Positions 1 to 6,287 are shown, counted from the stretch's first letter. The stretch is DNA of 7,342 nt from Hungatella sp. UBA3402 (GCA_002358555.1 DEPC01000189.1:813-8154), one strand, 5' to 3'. Numbers and translations are program-made. The notes: a model not told the origin generated them from the sequence alone.

Positions 1-24
1 TCCTTTTTCTTGAAAGAAAAAGGA
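1..24. terminator. A/T-rich perfect hairpin, possible terminator
   Basis: Two 11-base arms, TCCTTTTTCTT and AAGAAAAAGGA, are perfect reverse complements separated by only GA, so the centre would open into a small loop. It resembles the ilvC-distal hairpin at 131-164 in having a pure pyrimidine arm opposite a pure purine arm, but the sequences differ. It may be a terminator for a gene left of the window or a second terminator behind ilvC. A typical GC-rich stem followed by a U-run is absent, so the function is inferred. Confidence 0.4.
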
Positions 25-130
25 GGCAAAAAGAACGTTCGGAGGCTCTTCGAGCGGGCTCTATCGCGCAATTCCAGTGATATCAGTACGCTCCGGCAGC
101 CTGTATAAACACCTCCAGGGTTTTTCTTTT

Positions 131-164
131 GCTTCTTTTCTTTTTTTCAAAAAAGAAAAGAAGC
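131..164 (-). terminator. Probable terminator directly behind ilvC
   Basis: A perfect inverted repeat with 16-base arms and a two-base centre lies at 131-164, one base past the ilvC stop codon (166-168). One arm is all pyrimidine except its first G, and the other is all purine except its last C. Placement right behind a stop codon suggests a transcription end or mRNA 3' stabiliser. On the minus strand the stem is followed by an A-rich rather than a U-rich tract, so it is not a textbook intrinsic terminator; the U-rich arm itself may serve. Confidence 0.5.
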
Positions 165-165
165 A

Positions 166-1182
166 TCAGTTAGACGCGGTATCGAGGTCGGTGTCGTCGC
201 CCCAGAGCATGTTCTTGCGCAGCTCGGCGCCCACGGTCTCCATCTGGTGCTTGGCCAGCTGGGCCCGCTTGGCGTTGAAGAAGGTGCGGCCGTTCTTCAT
301 ATCCAGCAGGAAGTCCTTGGCAAAGGTGCCGTCCTGGATGTCGGACAGGATCTTCTTCATGGCCTTCTTGGTGTCCTCGGTGATGATCTTGGGGCCGGTG
401 ATATAGTCGCCGTACTCGGCGGTGTTGGAGATAGAATACCGCATCCCGGCAAACCCGCTCTGGTAGATCAGATCAACGATCAGCTTCATCTCATGGATAC
501 ATTCAAAATAAGCATTTCTTGGGTCATAGCCAGCTTCCACTAATGTCTCGAAGCCTGCCTGCATCAGCGCACATACGCCGCCACAGAGAACCGCTTGTTC
601 ACCAAACAAATCGGTCTCTGTCTCTGTACGGAATGTAGTCTCTAAAACTCCTGCTCTTGCTCCGCCAATAGCCAGTGCATAGGCCAAAGCAATATCTAAT
701 GCCTTACCTGTTGCATCCTGTTCTACTGCTACCAGACAGGGAACTCCCTTGCCTTCTTGATACTCAGAACGCACAGTATGACCAGGACCTTTGGGAGCAA
801 TCATAGTGACATCAACATCTTTAGGAGGTTTGATACAGCCAAAATGAATATTGAATCCATGGGCAAACATTAACATATTGCCAGCTTCCAGATTCGGCTC
901 AATGTCCTTTTTGTACATATCTGCCTGCAGTTCATCATTAATAAGAATCATAATAATATCTGCCTTCTTTGCTGCCTCTGCTGTTGTATATACCTCAAAC
1001 CCCTGTGCCTCTGCTTTTGACCAGGATTTGCTTCCCTCATAAAGACCAATAATGACATTACATCCAGATTCTTTTGCATTTAAGGCATGAGCATGCCCCT
1101 GGCTTCCATAACCAATGACTGCAATAGTTTTTCCATCTAGCATAGATAAATTACAGTCTTCCTGATAATAAATTCTTGCCAT
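166..1182 (-). CDS. ilvC: Ketol-acid reductoisomerase (class I)
   Basis: Catalyses the NAD(P)H- and Mg2+-dependent isomerisation and reduction of 2-acetolactate (or 2-aceto-2-hydroxybutyrate) to the dihydroxy acid, the second common step of valine, leucine and isoleucine synthesis in the cytoplasm. The 338-residue length fits the short class I family. Visible motifs are the Rossmann loop GYGSQGHAHALN (24-35), catalytic-region His in FAHGFNIHFG (H108), APKGPGHTVR (129-138), the metal ligands D191 and E195 in ETDLFGEQ, E227 and E231 in the ECIHEMKLIVDLIY segment, and S252 in SISNTAEYGD. The ATG at 1182 is chosen because it begins the conserved MARIYY start and has AGGAGG (1193-1198) ten bases upstream; in-frame sequence continues to 1287 without a good ribosome site. 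It follows ilvN by 135 bases, probably on the same transcript. The C-terminal 110 codons use quite different synonymous codons from the rest (see findings). Confidence 0.96.
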   Translation of the reverse strand: MARIYYQEDCNLSMLDGKTIAVIGYGSQGHAHALNAKESGCNVIIGLYEGSKSWSKAEAQGFEVYTTAEAAKKADIIMILINDELQADMYKKDIEPNLEAGNMLMFAHGFNIHFGCIKPPKDVDVTMIAPKGPGHTVRSEYQEGKGVPCLVAVEQDATGKALDIALAYALAIGGARAGVLETTFRTETETDLFGEQAVLCGGVCALMQAGFETLVEAGYDPRNAYFECIHEMKLIVDLIYQSGFAGMRYSISNTAEYGDYITGPKIITEDTKKAMKKILSDIQDGTFAKDFLLDMKNGRTFFNAKRAQLAKHQMETVGAELRKNMLWGDDTDLDTASN

Positions 1183-1317
1183 AATAGTATTTCCTCCTGA
1201 ATTCTTGTTTAATATAATACCTCCAACTATGTTTAAGATATTTACTGACAAGCTATAAAAGACAATTTCAGCAAAATACCTCAGCATATTCTTCCATGAT
1301 GCTTTTTACCTAAATCT
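1183..1317 (-). other. ilvN-ilvC intergenic region, no clear terminator
   Basis: These 135 bases separate ilvN and ilvC on the minus strand. I see no GC-rich stem with a U-run, only a weak AGCAT/ATGCT inverted repeat near 1285-1300 (plus-strand coordinates), and only poor promoter-like matches. Co-transcription of the two genes from the promoter at 1916-1944 is the simplest reading. The region supplies the AGGAGG ribosome site of ilvC. Confidence 0.5.
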
Positions 1318-1818
1318 TTAAGGCAGGTATCGGATATCATCTGCACCACGGGACAATCCTGTAAGACCTGTCCTAGCTAATTCCAGAATCTCATAATCCT
1401 CTAATAGATTGATTAGTGCATCTAGCTTTGACTGGTCTCCTGTCAGCATGACAGTCAGAGAGTCTTTGCCCACATCAACAATGGTTGCTCTGAAAATGTC
1501 TGAAATAGCACTAATGGCTTGACGCTGGGAAGCATTAGCTTTAACCTTTACCATAATCAGTTCTCTGTATACAGACTGTCCTGGCTTTAATTCCTTGATA
1601 TCTCTCACATCTTCCAGTTTACGCAGTTGCTTCTCAATCTGTTCCAAAATCTTCTGATCACCAGTGGAAACCACTGTCATACGGGAATATCGCTCATCTG
1701 CTGTTACTCCCACTGTCAAACTTTCGATATTGTAGCCTCTACGGCTGAATAAGCCAGCCACACGGCTTAGAACACCGGCAGTATTGTCCACCAGCAATGA
1801 TAACACAATTCTATCCAT
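1318..1818 (-). CDS. ilvN: Acetolactate synthase small (regulatory) subunit
   Basis: Regulatory subunit of acetohydroxyacid synthase: it activates the catalytic subunit (IlvB-type) and confers feedback inhibition by valine in the first common step of branched-chain amino acid synthesis. The 166-residue length fits the family. An N-terminal ACT domain (about 3-78) contains the canonical VDNTAGVLSRVAGLF and RRGYNIESLTVG segments. G15 and N30 match positions tied to valine sensitivity in E. coli IlvH, so feedback control is probably intact. The C-terminal half (about 84-158) is the ALS_ss_C domain that follows the ACT domain in this family. The ATG at 1818 is supported by AGGAG (1824-1828) five bases upstream; an upstream in-frame TTG at 1887 has no support. 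A strong promoter lies at 1916-1944. ilvC follows 135 bases downstream. No catalytic-subunit gene is present within the window on either side. The symbol ilvH would be equally acceptable. Confidence 0.95.
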   Translation of the reverse strand: MDRIVLSLLVDNTAGVLSRVAGLFSRRGYNIESLTVGVTADERYSRMTVVSTGDQKILEQIEKQLRKLEDVRDIKELKPGQSVYRELIMVKVKANASQRQAISAISDIFRATIVDVGKDSLTVMLTGDQSKLDALINLLEDYEILELARTGLTGLSRGADDIRYLP

Positions 1819-1870
1819 AAAAACTCCTACTTTCTTTCTGTATATACTTTGTTGTACAGAGTCTATCTTA

Positions 1871-1883
1871 ATCCCAAAGGGAT
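1871..1883 (-). other. Small hairpin in the ilvN leader
   Basis: ATCCC and GGGAT flank a three-base loop within the roughly 90-base leader between the inferred transcription start (about 1909) and the ilvN start codon. It is the only compact stem I find in this leader. It has no U-run and no recognisable T-box features, so a regulatory role is only possible. Confidence 0.3.
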
Positions 1884-1915
1884 ACAAGTATGTACGTCCT
1901 TAACAAGTACTTCTA

Positions 1916-1944
1916 ATCTTATCAATGAGAACGATATTTGTCAA
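1916..1944 (-). promoter_or_regulatory. Sigma-A type promoter of ilvN(C)
   Basis: Reading the minus strand, a perfect -35 box TTGACA (1939-1944) is followed after exactly 17 bases by TAAGAT (1916-1921), a five-of-six match to TATAAT. The start of transcription would fall near 1909, leaving a leader of about 90 bases before ilvN at 1818. This is the best housekeeping-type promoter in the window. Confidence 0.8.
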
Positions 1945-2077
1945 CTAGATAAAAGGAATACATATTATAAATTCAAGTTATGAAACTTTTTTATTCTCTA
2001 TCAATAAAGTCTAAAAATAATCGTGTTTTCTCCCTCTAATGCTATAGTTTTATTTATGTTTTGTGACAAACCATAAA

Positions 2078-2111
2078 AGGACACTCCTAAAAGATTTCTT
2101 AGAAATGTCCT
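2078..2111 (-). terminator. Probable terminator of the fusion reductase gene
   Basis: On the minus strand, AGGACA (2106-2111) pairs with TGTCCT (2078-2083), with a second inner pairing CTAA/TTAG (2099-2102 with 2087-2090) across a small internal loop, then TTTT leads out. It lies about 150 bases past the reductase stop and upstream of the ilvN promoter, as expected for separating the two units. The stem is short and the U-run is only four bases. Confidence 0.45.
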
Positions 2112-2240
2112 CATTGTTTTTAATGAAATCCCTAGTTAAAATGGAAACAAAAACTCATCTAAACGCTGACTTTATTTATCTAACAACTTCCTATTTCGAT
2201 TATATAGTAGGATGTATTCACTAAAAGGTTAAATGCCAAG

Positions 2241-2256
2241 AATAATTTTTTAGATA
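2241..2256. repeat. 16-base direct repeat, copy 1
   Basis: AATAATTTTTTAGATA occurs here, four bases beyond the stop of the fusion reductase gene, and again exactly, in the same orientation, at 6214-6229 over the stop codon of the amidohydrolase. The two copies bracket the divergent gene pair. The sequence is very A/T-rich, so coincidence cannot be excluded. Confidence 0.5.
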
Positions 2257-2260
2257 TATC

Positions 2261-4843
2261 TTAACAAGTAGCTCCGCCCTTCATATGCTTCTGAGCTGCT
2301 ATGTTTTCCTGTTTTCTTGTAAGTAGATCATCTGCCATTAACTGTTTTTCTACATTTTCAAATCCAATTCTTGCCACTGTATCAGCAAATCTTTCCCCTG
2401 TGATTCCCTGCTCTCGGAACAAAAGAATTGCCTTTTCCACAATAGATAAAACTTCTTCTTTTTCTGTGAATACCTTATCTAAATAGTTTCCTTGGGCTAC
2501 CTTTTTGCCCCAGCGGCCACCTATGTAAATTCGATACCCATTGGCAGAAGCTTCTACGGCGCCAAAGGGGCATTTTCCTATGCAGCGACCACAATGATTA
2601 CAAATCTTTTCATCAATCGTAATCTTGCCATCAGATAATGCAGCTACCTTAATCGGACAGTTATTCTCTACCTGACAAGTCTTACAACCCTTGCATTTTT
2701 CTAGGTTAATCTGAGGAACTCTCTGACCAATAATTCCTAAATCATTTAAATCTGGCTTTACACAGTTATTGGGACAACCTCCTACTGCAATCTTAAATTT
2801 ATGGGGCAGCTTTACTCCTGCATATCTATGGAAAAATCTTTCGTGGATTTCCTCTGACAGCCCAAATGTATCAATCAATCCATATTGACATGTAGTTCCT
2901 TTGCAGGATACTACTGGGCGTACCTTTGAACCAGTTCCTCCTGTCTCTAATCCTGCCTCCATTAGATGTTCTCTGAGGGGTTCGATATTTTCAAATGGCA
3001 CTCCTTGAATTTCCATGGTCAGACGGGACGTCATGGTTACTTCACCACTTCCAAATTTTTCGGCAGCCTCTGCAATGGCTCTTGCTTCTTGGGCAGTTAT
3101 TTTCCCGTTTCTTGTAATAACACGACCATTAAATTTATCTGGAGTCCTTTTATCCTTTAAAAATCCTAATGCCTTGACTCTAGTTTCTTCTTCTTTAGAA
3201 ACTTCTCCTTTGGCATGTTCCACTTTTACCTCATTAAAAAAGGTTGCCCCTTCCAAAACCAGAGTATTCACATATCCATAGGCACGGAGTCTATTCTGGA
3301 GAAAATATCCCCGTTTGCCCTTAGCACATACTAAAAGCAGCTTTTCTTCCTTTCCAATTCCTTCCAATTCTCCATTAACTTTGCCTAACTCAATATATTC
3401 TGCTCCTCTGATAGAAGGCATAGGAGCCACATCCAATATTCGATAATCCTTTGCTTTTCCTGCTGCATATTCTGCTGGAGTCATACTAGCCATAGTTCCA
3501 TTTAACTTGTTGAGCAAAACATACACTGCTTGAACAAAAGGATGGATTGCCGTTGAAAATGGAGGTGCATAGGCAAAATCCGCATTTTCAAAATCCTCAA
3601 GCCTGGCTCCCATATTGATACCCATAACCGCAATATCTACCATTTTATCAACTGCCCCTGGTCCCATGACTTGCATTCCTAAAAGCTTATGTGTTCCTTT
3701 ATCTGCAATAAGCTTTGTGGCAAAAAATGCTGCATCTGGATAATAATGGGCTTTGTCGTCAGTAACTGCTAAAACTGTCTCTACATCAAAGCCTGACTCT
3801 TTCGCCTGCTCCTCTGTCAATCCGGTTCGTCCACAGTTCAATCCTGGAAGTTTTACTACTCCAGTTCCTAGTACCCCTGGATATTTCTTATCTGTACCAT
3901 TTAGCACTTGAGCCAAAGTTCTTCCTTCCATATTGGCAGAGGACCCCATTGGCGACCATTGAGGCTTGCCTGTGATTCGGTTCCATACCTGTACACAGTC
4001 ACCTACAGCATATATATCTGGGAGGCTGGTTTTCATAGATTTATCCACCACAATGGTCCCTCGATTCATCTCTATCCCAGTTCCCTCTAAAAATCCGGTG
4101 TTTGGACGAATTCCAGCAGCCATAATCACAAGTCCACAAGCGATAGTTCCAGCGGTAGTTTTGATTGCCTCAACCTTGTCTTCCCCTAGAATTTCTTCAG
4201 CCTTGGTTCCTGTAATCACACGGATTCCATTCTTTAAAAGATGCTTTTTTCCATATGTCGCCATTTCTGAATCAAAAATATTGGGTAAAATCTGAGAGGC
4301 AAACTCAATCACAGTCACTGCAATGCCTTTTTGCTGTAAATTCTCTGCCATCTCCAATCCAATAAATCCAGCGCCTACAACCACAGCCTTTTTAATATTC
4401 TGTTCTTCCACATAGGAACGCACCCCAATGGCATCCTCGGGAGTACGCATGGTAAATACCCCAGAAAGCTCAATTCCTTTTACTGGAAGAACTGCTGGTG
4501 AGGCTCCAGTAGCAATAACCAGCTTATCATAGAAAAATGTTTCCTCAGCTTTTGTCTCAGTATCTCTAGTAGTGATACTCTTTTCCTGAGTATTCAAACT
4601 GATAGCCTCTTTTTGTGTTAGCACAGTCACCCCTGTTAATGCTGCATACTTTTGTGGAGTGTTGACAATCAATTCTTCTGGTTCTTCAATCATTCCTCCC
4701 ACATAATAGGGAAGTCCACAACCTGCATAAGAAATATCCTTGTCCTTTGTAATGACAATTACCTCTGTATTTCTATCCTCCCTTTTCAGTTTGGCTGCTG
4801 TCTTTGTTCCAGCAGCAACTCCACCAATTACTAATACCTTCAT
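2261..4843 (-). CDS. Fused CoA-disulfide reductase-like flavoprotein, rhodanese, siroheme reductase and ferredoxin
   Basis: An 860-residue multidomain redox protein. Residues 1-445 are a class III pyridine nucleotide-disulfide oxidoreductase: FAD motif GGVAAG (7-12), single redox cysteine C42 in SYAGCGLPYY, NAD(P)H motif GAGFIGLE (157-164), FAD-binding DIYAVGD (276-282), and a dimerisation domain. Residues about 465-540 are a shortened rhodanese domain with loop C506-AKGKRG. Residues about 570-705 resemble sulfite/nitrite reductase half-domains (TSRLTMEIQG, then C647/C652 and C690-PNN-C694, the siroheme/[4Fe-4S] cysteines). Residues 717-758 carry two ferredoxin motifs (C717, C720, C723, C729; C748, C751, C754, C758), followed by a reductase tail resembling AsrC. 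A plausible role is NAD(P)H-driven reduction of persulfide, polysulfide or sulfite to sulfide in the cytoplasm; the substrate is unproven. There is no signal peptide or membrane segment. The start has AAGGAGG (4849-4855) five bases upstream. Divergent from the amidohydrolase. Confidence 0.9.
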   Translation of the reverse strand: MKVLVIGGVAAGTKTAAKLKREDRNTEVIVITKDKDISYAGCGLPYYVGGMIEEPEELIVNTPQKYAALTGVTVLTQKEAISLNTQEKSITTRDTETKAEETFFYDKLVIATGASPAVLPVKGIELSGVFTMRTPEDAIGVRSYVEEQNIKKAVVVGAGFIGLEMAENLQQKGIAVTVIEFASQILPNIFDSEMATYGKKHLLKNGIRVITGTKAEEILGEDKVEAIKTTAGTIACGLVIMAAGIRPNTGFLEGTGIEMNRGTIVVDKSMKTSLPDIYAVGDCVQVWNRITGKPQWSPMGSSANMEGRTLAQVLNGTDKKYPGVLGTGVVKLPGLNCGRTGLTEEQAKESGFDVETVLAVTDDKAHYYPDAAFFATKLIADKGTHKLLGMQVMGPGAVDKMVDIAVMGINMGARLEDFENADFAYAPPFSTAIHPFVQAVYVLLNKLNGTMASMTPAEYAAGKAKDYRILDVAPMPSIRGAEYIELGKVNGELEGIGKEEKLLLVCAKGKRGYFLQNRLRAYGYVNTLVLEGATFFNEVKVEHAKGEVSKEEETRVKALGFLKDKRTPDKFNGRVITRNGKITAQEARAIAEAAEKFGSGEVTMTSRLTMEIQGVPFENIEPLREHLMEAGLETGGTGSKVRPVVSCKGTTCQYGLIDTFGLSEEIHERFFHRYAGVKLPHKFKIAVGGCPNNCVKPDLNDLGIIGQRVPQINLEKCKGCKTCQVENNCPIKVAALSDGKITIDEKICNHCGRCIGKCPFGAVEASANGYRIYIGGRWGKKVAQGNYLDKVFTEKEEVLSIVEKAILLFREQGITGERFADTVARIGFENVEKQLMADDLLTRKQENIAAQKHMKGGATC

Positions 4844-4915
4844 AATAACCTCCTTCTTATAGGAATTCTTTTATATAAAAATATAGCATATTTCCTTGCA
4901 GATTCCCATTAAATG

Positions 4916-4933
4916 TCTAAAATTATTTTTAGA
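4916..4933. repeat. Inverted repeat in the reductase leader, possible operator
   Basis: TCTAAAA and TTTTAGA are perfect reverse complements around TTAT. The repeat lies between the reductase promoter candidate (4984-4992) and its start codon. It could be a regulator binding site or a weak RNA hairpin. I do not recognise it as the site of a known regulator. Confidence 0.35.
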
Positions 4934-4983
4934 AAAATTCTGTTGTAATGATTTCAATATTATGGCTTTCTATCTATGCTCCC

Positions 4984-4992
4984 ATTATATCA
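4984..4992 (-). promoter_or_regulatory. Extended -10 promoter candidate for the fusion reductase
   Basis: On the minus strand the sequence reads TGATATAAT, a perfect TATAAT with the TGn extension. No good TTGACA lies 16-18 bases upstream, which an extended -10 can tolerate. Transcription would begin near 4977, giving a leader of about 130 bases. Confidence 0.55.
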
Positions 4993-4999
4993 TATTTTG

Positions 5000-5008
5000 T
5001 GGTATTAT
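5000..5008 (+). promoter_or_regulatory. Extended -10 promoter candidate for the amidohydrolase
   Basis: TGG followed by TATTAT gives a TGn-extended -10 with a five-of-six match. No convincing -35 box is visible. The start would be near 5015, leaving a leader of under 30 bases with AAGGAGG (5029-5035). It faces the minus-strand candidate only a few bases away. Confidence 0.45.
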
Positions 5009-5042
5009 ATCTAAGAATACTTTTATACAAGGAGGCTAACCA

Positions 5043-6218
5043 ATGACAACTGCGTTTACCCACACAAATATTGTAGATGTCATCCATGAAACTCTGATTC
5101 CAGATACCACAGTTCTAGTTGAGGACAACCTAATCAAAGCAATCGAAGCCAATTTTCCTATTTCAGAAAACACCAAGGTCATCAACTTGAATGGAAAAAC
5201 TATGCTGCCTGGACTTTTTAACTGTCATGTACATATGTGTGCTGGTGCAGGCACTGGAGCACCAGAAGTTTTGAGTCAAGCTGCACAAACTATCCGTGCT
5301 TTGGGAAATTTAAAAACCCTTATCAATTCTGGTGTCACTTATATCCGTGATGCTGGAGCACCAGATTATATTGATGTAGAGTTACATAATGCCCAACTTG
5401 CTGGAACTATCCTTGCTCCTGAGATGCAGACTGCCTGCCGCTGTATCTGTATGACTGGAGGCCATGGACATTCTGATGGACGAGAGGCAGATGGACCAGA
5501 CGATTGTCGCAAAGCTGCAAGGGAACAATTAAAAGCTGGTGCTAACTGGATTAAAGTTATGGCCACAGGAGGAGTTATGACAAAAGGAGTGGAACCTGGA
5601 TCTCCCCAGCTCACTGAGGACGAACTTCGTGCTGCCATTGAGGAGGCCCACAAAGCTGGAGCTAAGTCATTTACCCATGCTCAGGGAATGGAAGGCATCA
5701 AAAATGCTCTGCGTGCAGGAGTTGATTCTATTGAACATGGCTTCTTTATGGACCAATGGTGTTTTGACTGGATGAACGAACATAATGTATTTCTTGTTCC
5801 AACTCTAGCTGCACCCTATTGGATTAAAACCTATGGAACAAAAGCTGGAATTCCCGATTATATGGTCAGCAAAGTAGAAAAAACTATGAATTCTCATTGG
5901 GAGACCTTCCGCCATGCTCATAAAGCTGGAGTAAAGATTGCTTTGGGCACTGATGCAGGTACCCCATTCAATACCTTTGATAAAACAGGCTTTGAAGCAG
6001 TTCTCATGGTTCAGAATGGAATGACACCTATGGAGGCAATTCAGTGTGGCACCATTCATGCAGCAGAACTGTTAAATGTAAAAGATACTCATGGTTCTAT
6101 CACCGTAGGAAAAAAAGCTAACCTAGCTGTTTTTGAAAAAAATCCTCTGGAAGATATCAATGCAATCATGGACTGTACAATGACTATCCTTGGAGGAAAG
6201 ATTGTGTTTGAAAAATAA
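5043..6218 (+). CDS. Metal-dependent amidohydrolase, imidazolonepropionase/Xaa-Pro dipeptidase-like
   Basis: A 391-residue cytoplasmic hydrolase of the amidohydrolase superfamily, in the group related to COG1228 enzymes that includes N-acyl amino acid and dipeptide hydrolases. The metal site appears complete: HVH (H62 and H64) after the MLPGLFN segment, probable carboxylated lysine K171 in WIKVMATGG, H212 in FTHAQG, H232 in SIEHGFF, and D304 in LGTDAGTP. A further conserved-looking GGHGHSDG segment (139-146) precedes the lysine. The N-terminal small beta domain (1-55) and the C-terminal return to it (GSITVGKKANLAVF) frame the barrel. The length is normal. The start is fixed by AAGGAGG (5029-5035) seven bases upstream. 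The gene is divergent from the fusion reductase and ends in a strong terminator. The substrate cannot be read from sequence; a dipeptide or N-acyl amino acid is the likeliest. Confidence 0.9.
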   Translation: MTTAFTHTNIVDVIHETLIPDTTVLVEDNLIKAIEANFPISENTKVINLNGKTMLPGLFNCHVHMCAGAGTGAPEVLSQAAQTIRALGNLKTLINSGVTYIRDAGAPDYIDVELHNAQLAGTILAPEMQTACRCICMTGGHGHSDGREADGPDDCRKAAREQLKAGANWIKVMATGGVMTKGVEPGSPQLTEDELRAAIEEAHKAGAKSFTHAQGMEGIKNALRAGVDSIEHGFFMDQWCFDWMNEHNVFLVPTLAAPYWIKTYGTKAGIPDYMVSKVEKTMNSHWETFRHAHKAGVKIALGTDAGTPFNTFDKTGFEAVLMVQNGMTPMEAIQCGTIHAAELLNVKDTHGSITVGKKANLAVFEKNPLEDINAIMDCTMTILGGKIVFEK

Positions 6219-6229
6219 TTTTTTAGATA
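6214..6229. repeat. 16-base direct repeat, copy 2
   Basis: An exact second copy of the sequence at 2241-2256, spanning the amidohydrolase stop codon (6216-6218). Together the copies bracket the divergent reductase and amidohydrolase pair. Confidence 0.5.
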
Positions 6230-6242
6230 CAATCTAGAAATT

Positions 6243-6287
6243 AAAAGAAGGCATCGCTCAATCAACGATTTAGTGATACCTTCTTTT
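6243..6287 (+). terminator. Strong intrinsic terminator after the amidohydrolase
   Basis: A long stem pairs AAAAGAAGG (6243-6251) with CCTTCTTTT (6279-6287), continues past one C/A mismatch through ATCGCT and AGTGAT with one G-T pair, and is capped by AATC/GATT around AAC. The 3' arm ends in TTTT and more T-rich sequence follows (TTTCTTTT). It starts 25 bases after the stop codon. The A-rich 5' flank means it could also act on minus-strand transcripts. Confidence 0.88.

Larger units (their letters stand above)
1945..2260. other. AT-rich intergenic region upstream of ilvN
   Basis: This stretch between the ilvN promoter and the stop codon of the fusion reductase holds no convincing coding sequence on either strand. 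It contains a probable terminator for the minus-strand reductase gene (2078-2111) and one copy of a 16-base direct repeat (2241-2256). I see no T-box, riboswitch or RNA gene here. Confidence 0.5.
4844..5042. promoter_or_regulatory. Divergent intergenic control region
   Basis: This 199-base AT-rich region drives the fusion reductase leftward and the amidohydrolase rightward. It contains facing promoter candidates (4984-4992 and 5000-5008), a 7-base-arm inverted repeat (4916-4933), and good ribosome sites at both edges (AAGGAGG at 4849-4855 on minus and at 5029-5035 on plus). The arrangement could allow shared control of both genes. Confidence 0.55.

Noticed and set aside
77..543. Plus-strand open frames opposite the end of ilvC
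   Set aside because: They run antisense to a well-supported gene, have no recognisable domain, and are open because the ilvC tail is GC-rich.
1183..1287. Longer ilvC with a 35-residue N-terminal extension
   Set aside because: The extension is hydrophobic and unlike the family, and AGGAGG sits correctly for the ATG at 1182.
1819..1887. Longer ilvN starting at an upstream TTG
   Set aside because: No ribosome site there; AGGAG precedes the ATG at 1818 and the family starts with the MDRIVLSLLV-like strand.
1819..2260. T-box or other riboswitch ahead of ilvN
   Set aside because: The leader is only about 90 bases after the promoter and shows no T-box-like sequence or antiterminator/terminator pair.
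5366..6059. Minus-strand frames inside the amidohydrolase
   Set aside because: Antisense to an intact gene with a complete metal site; no ribosome sites or domains.
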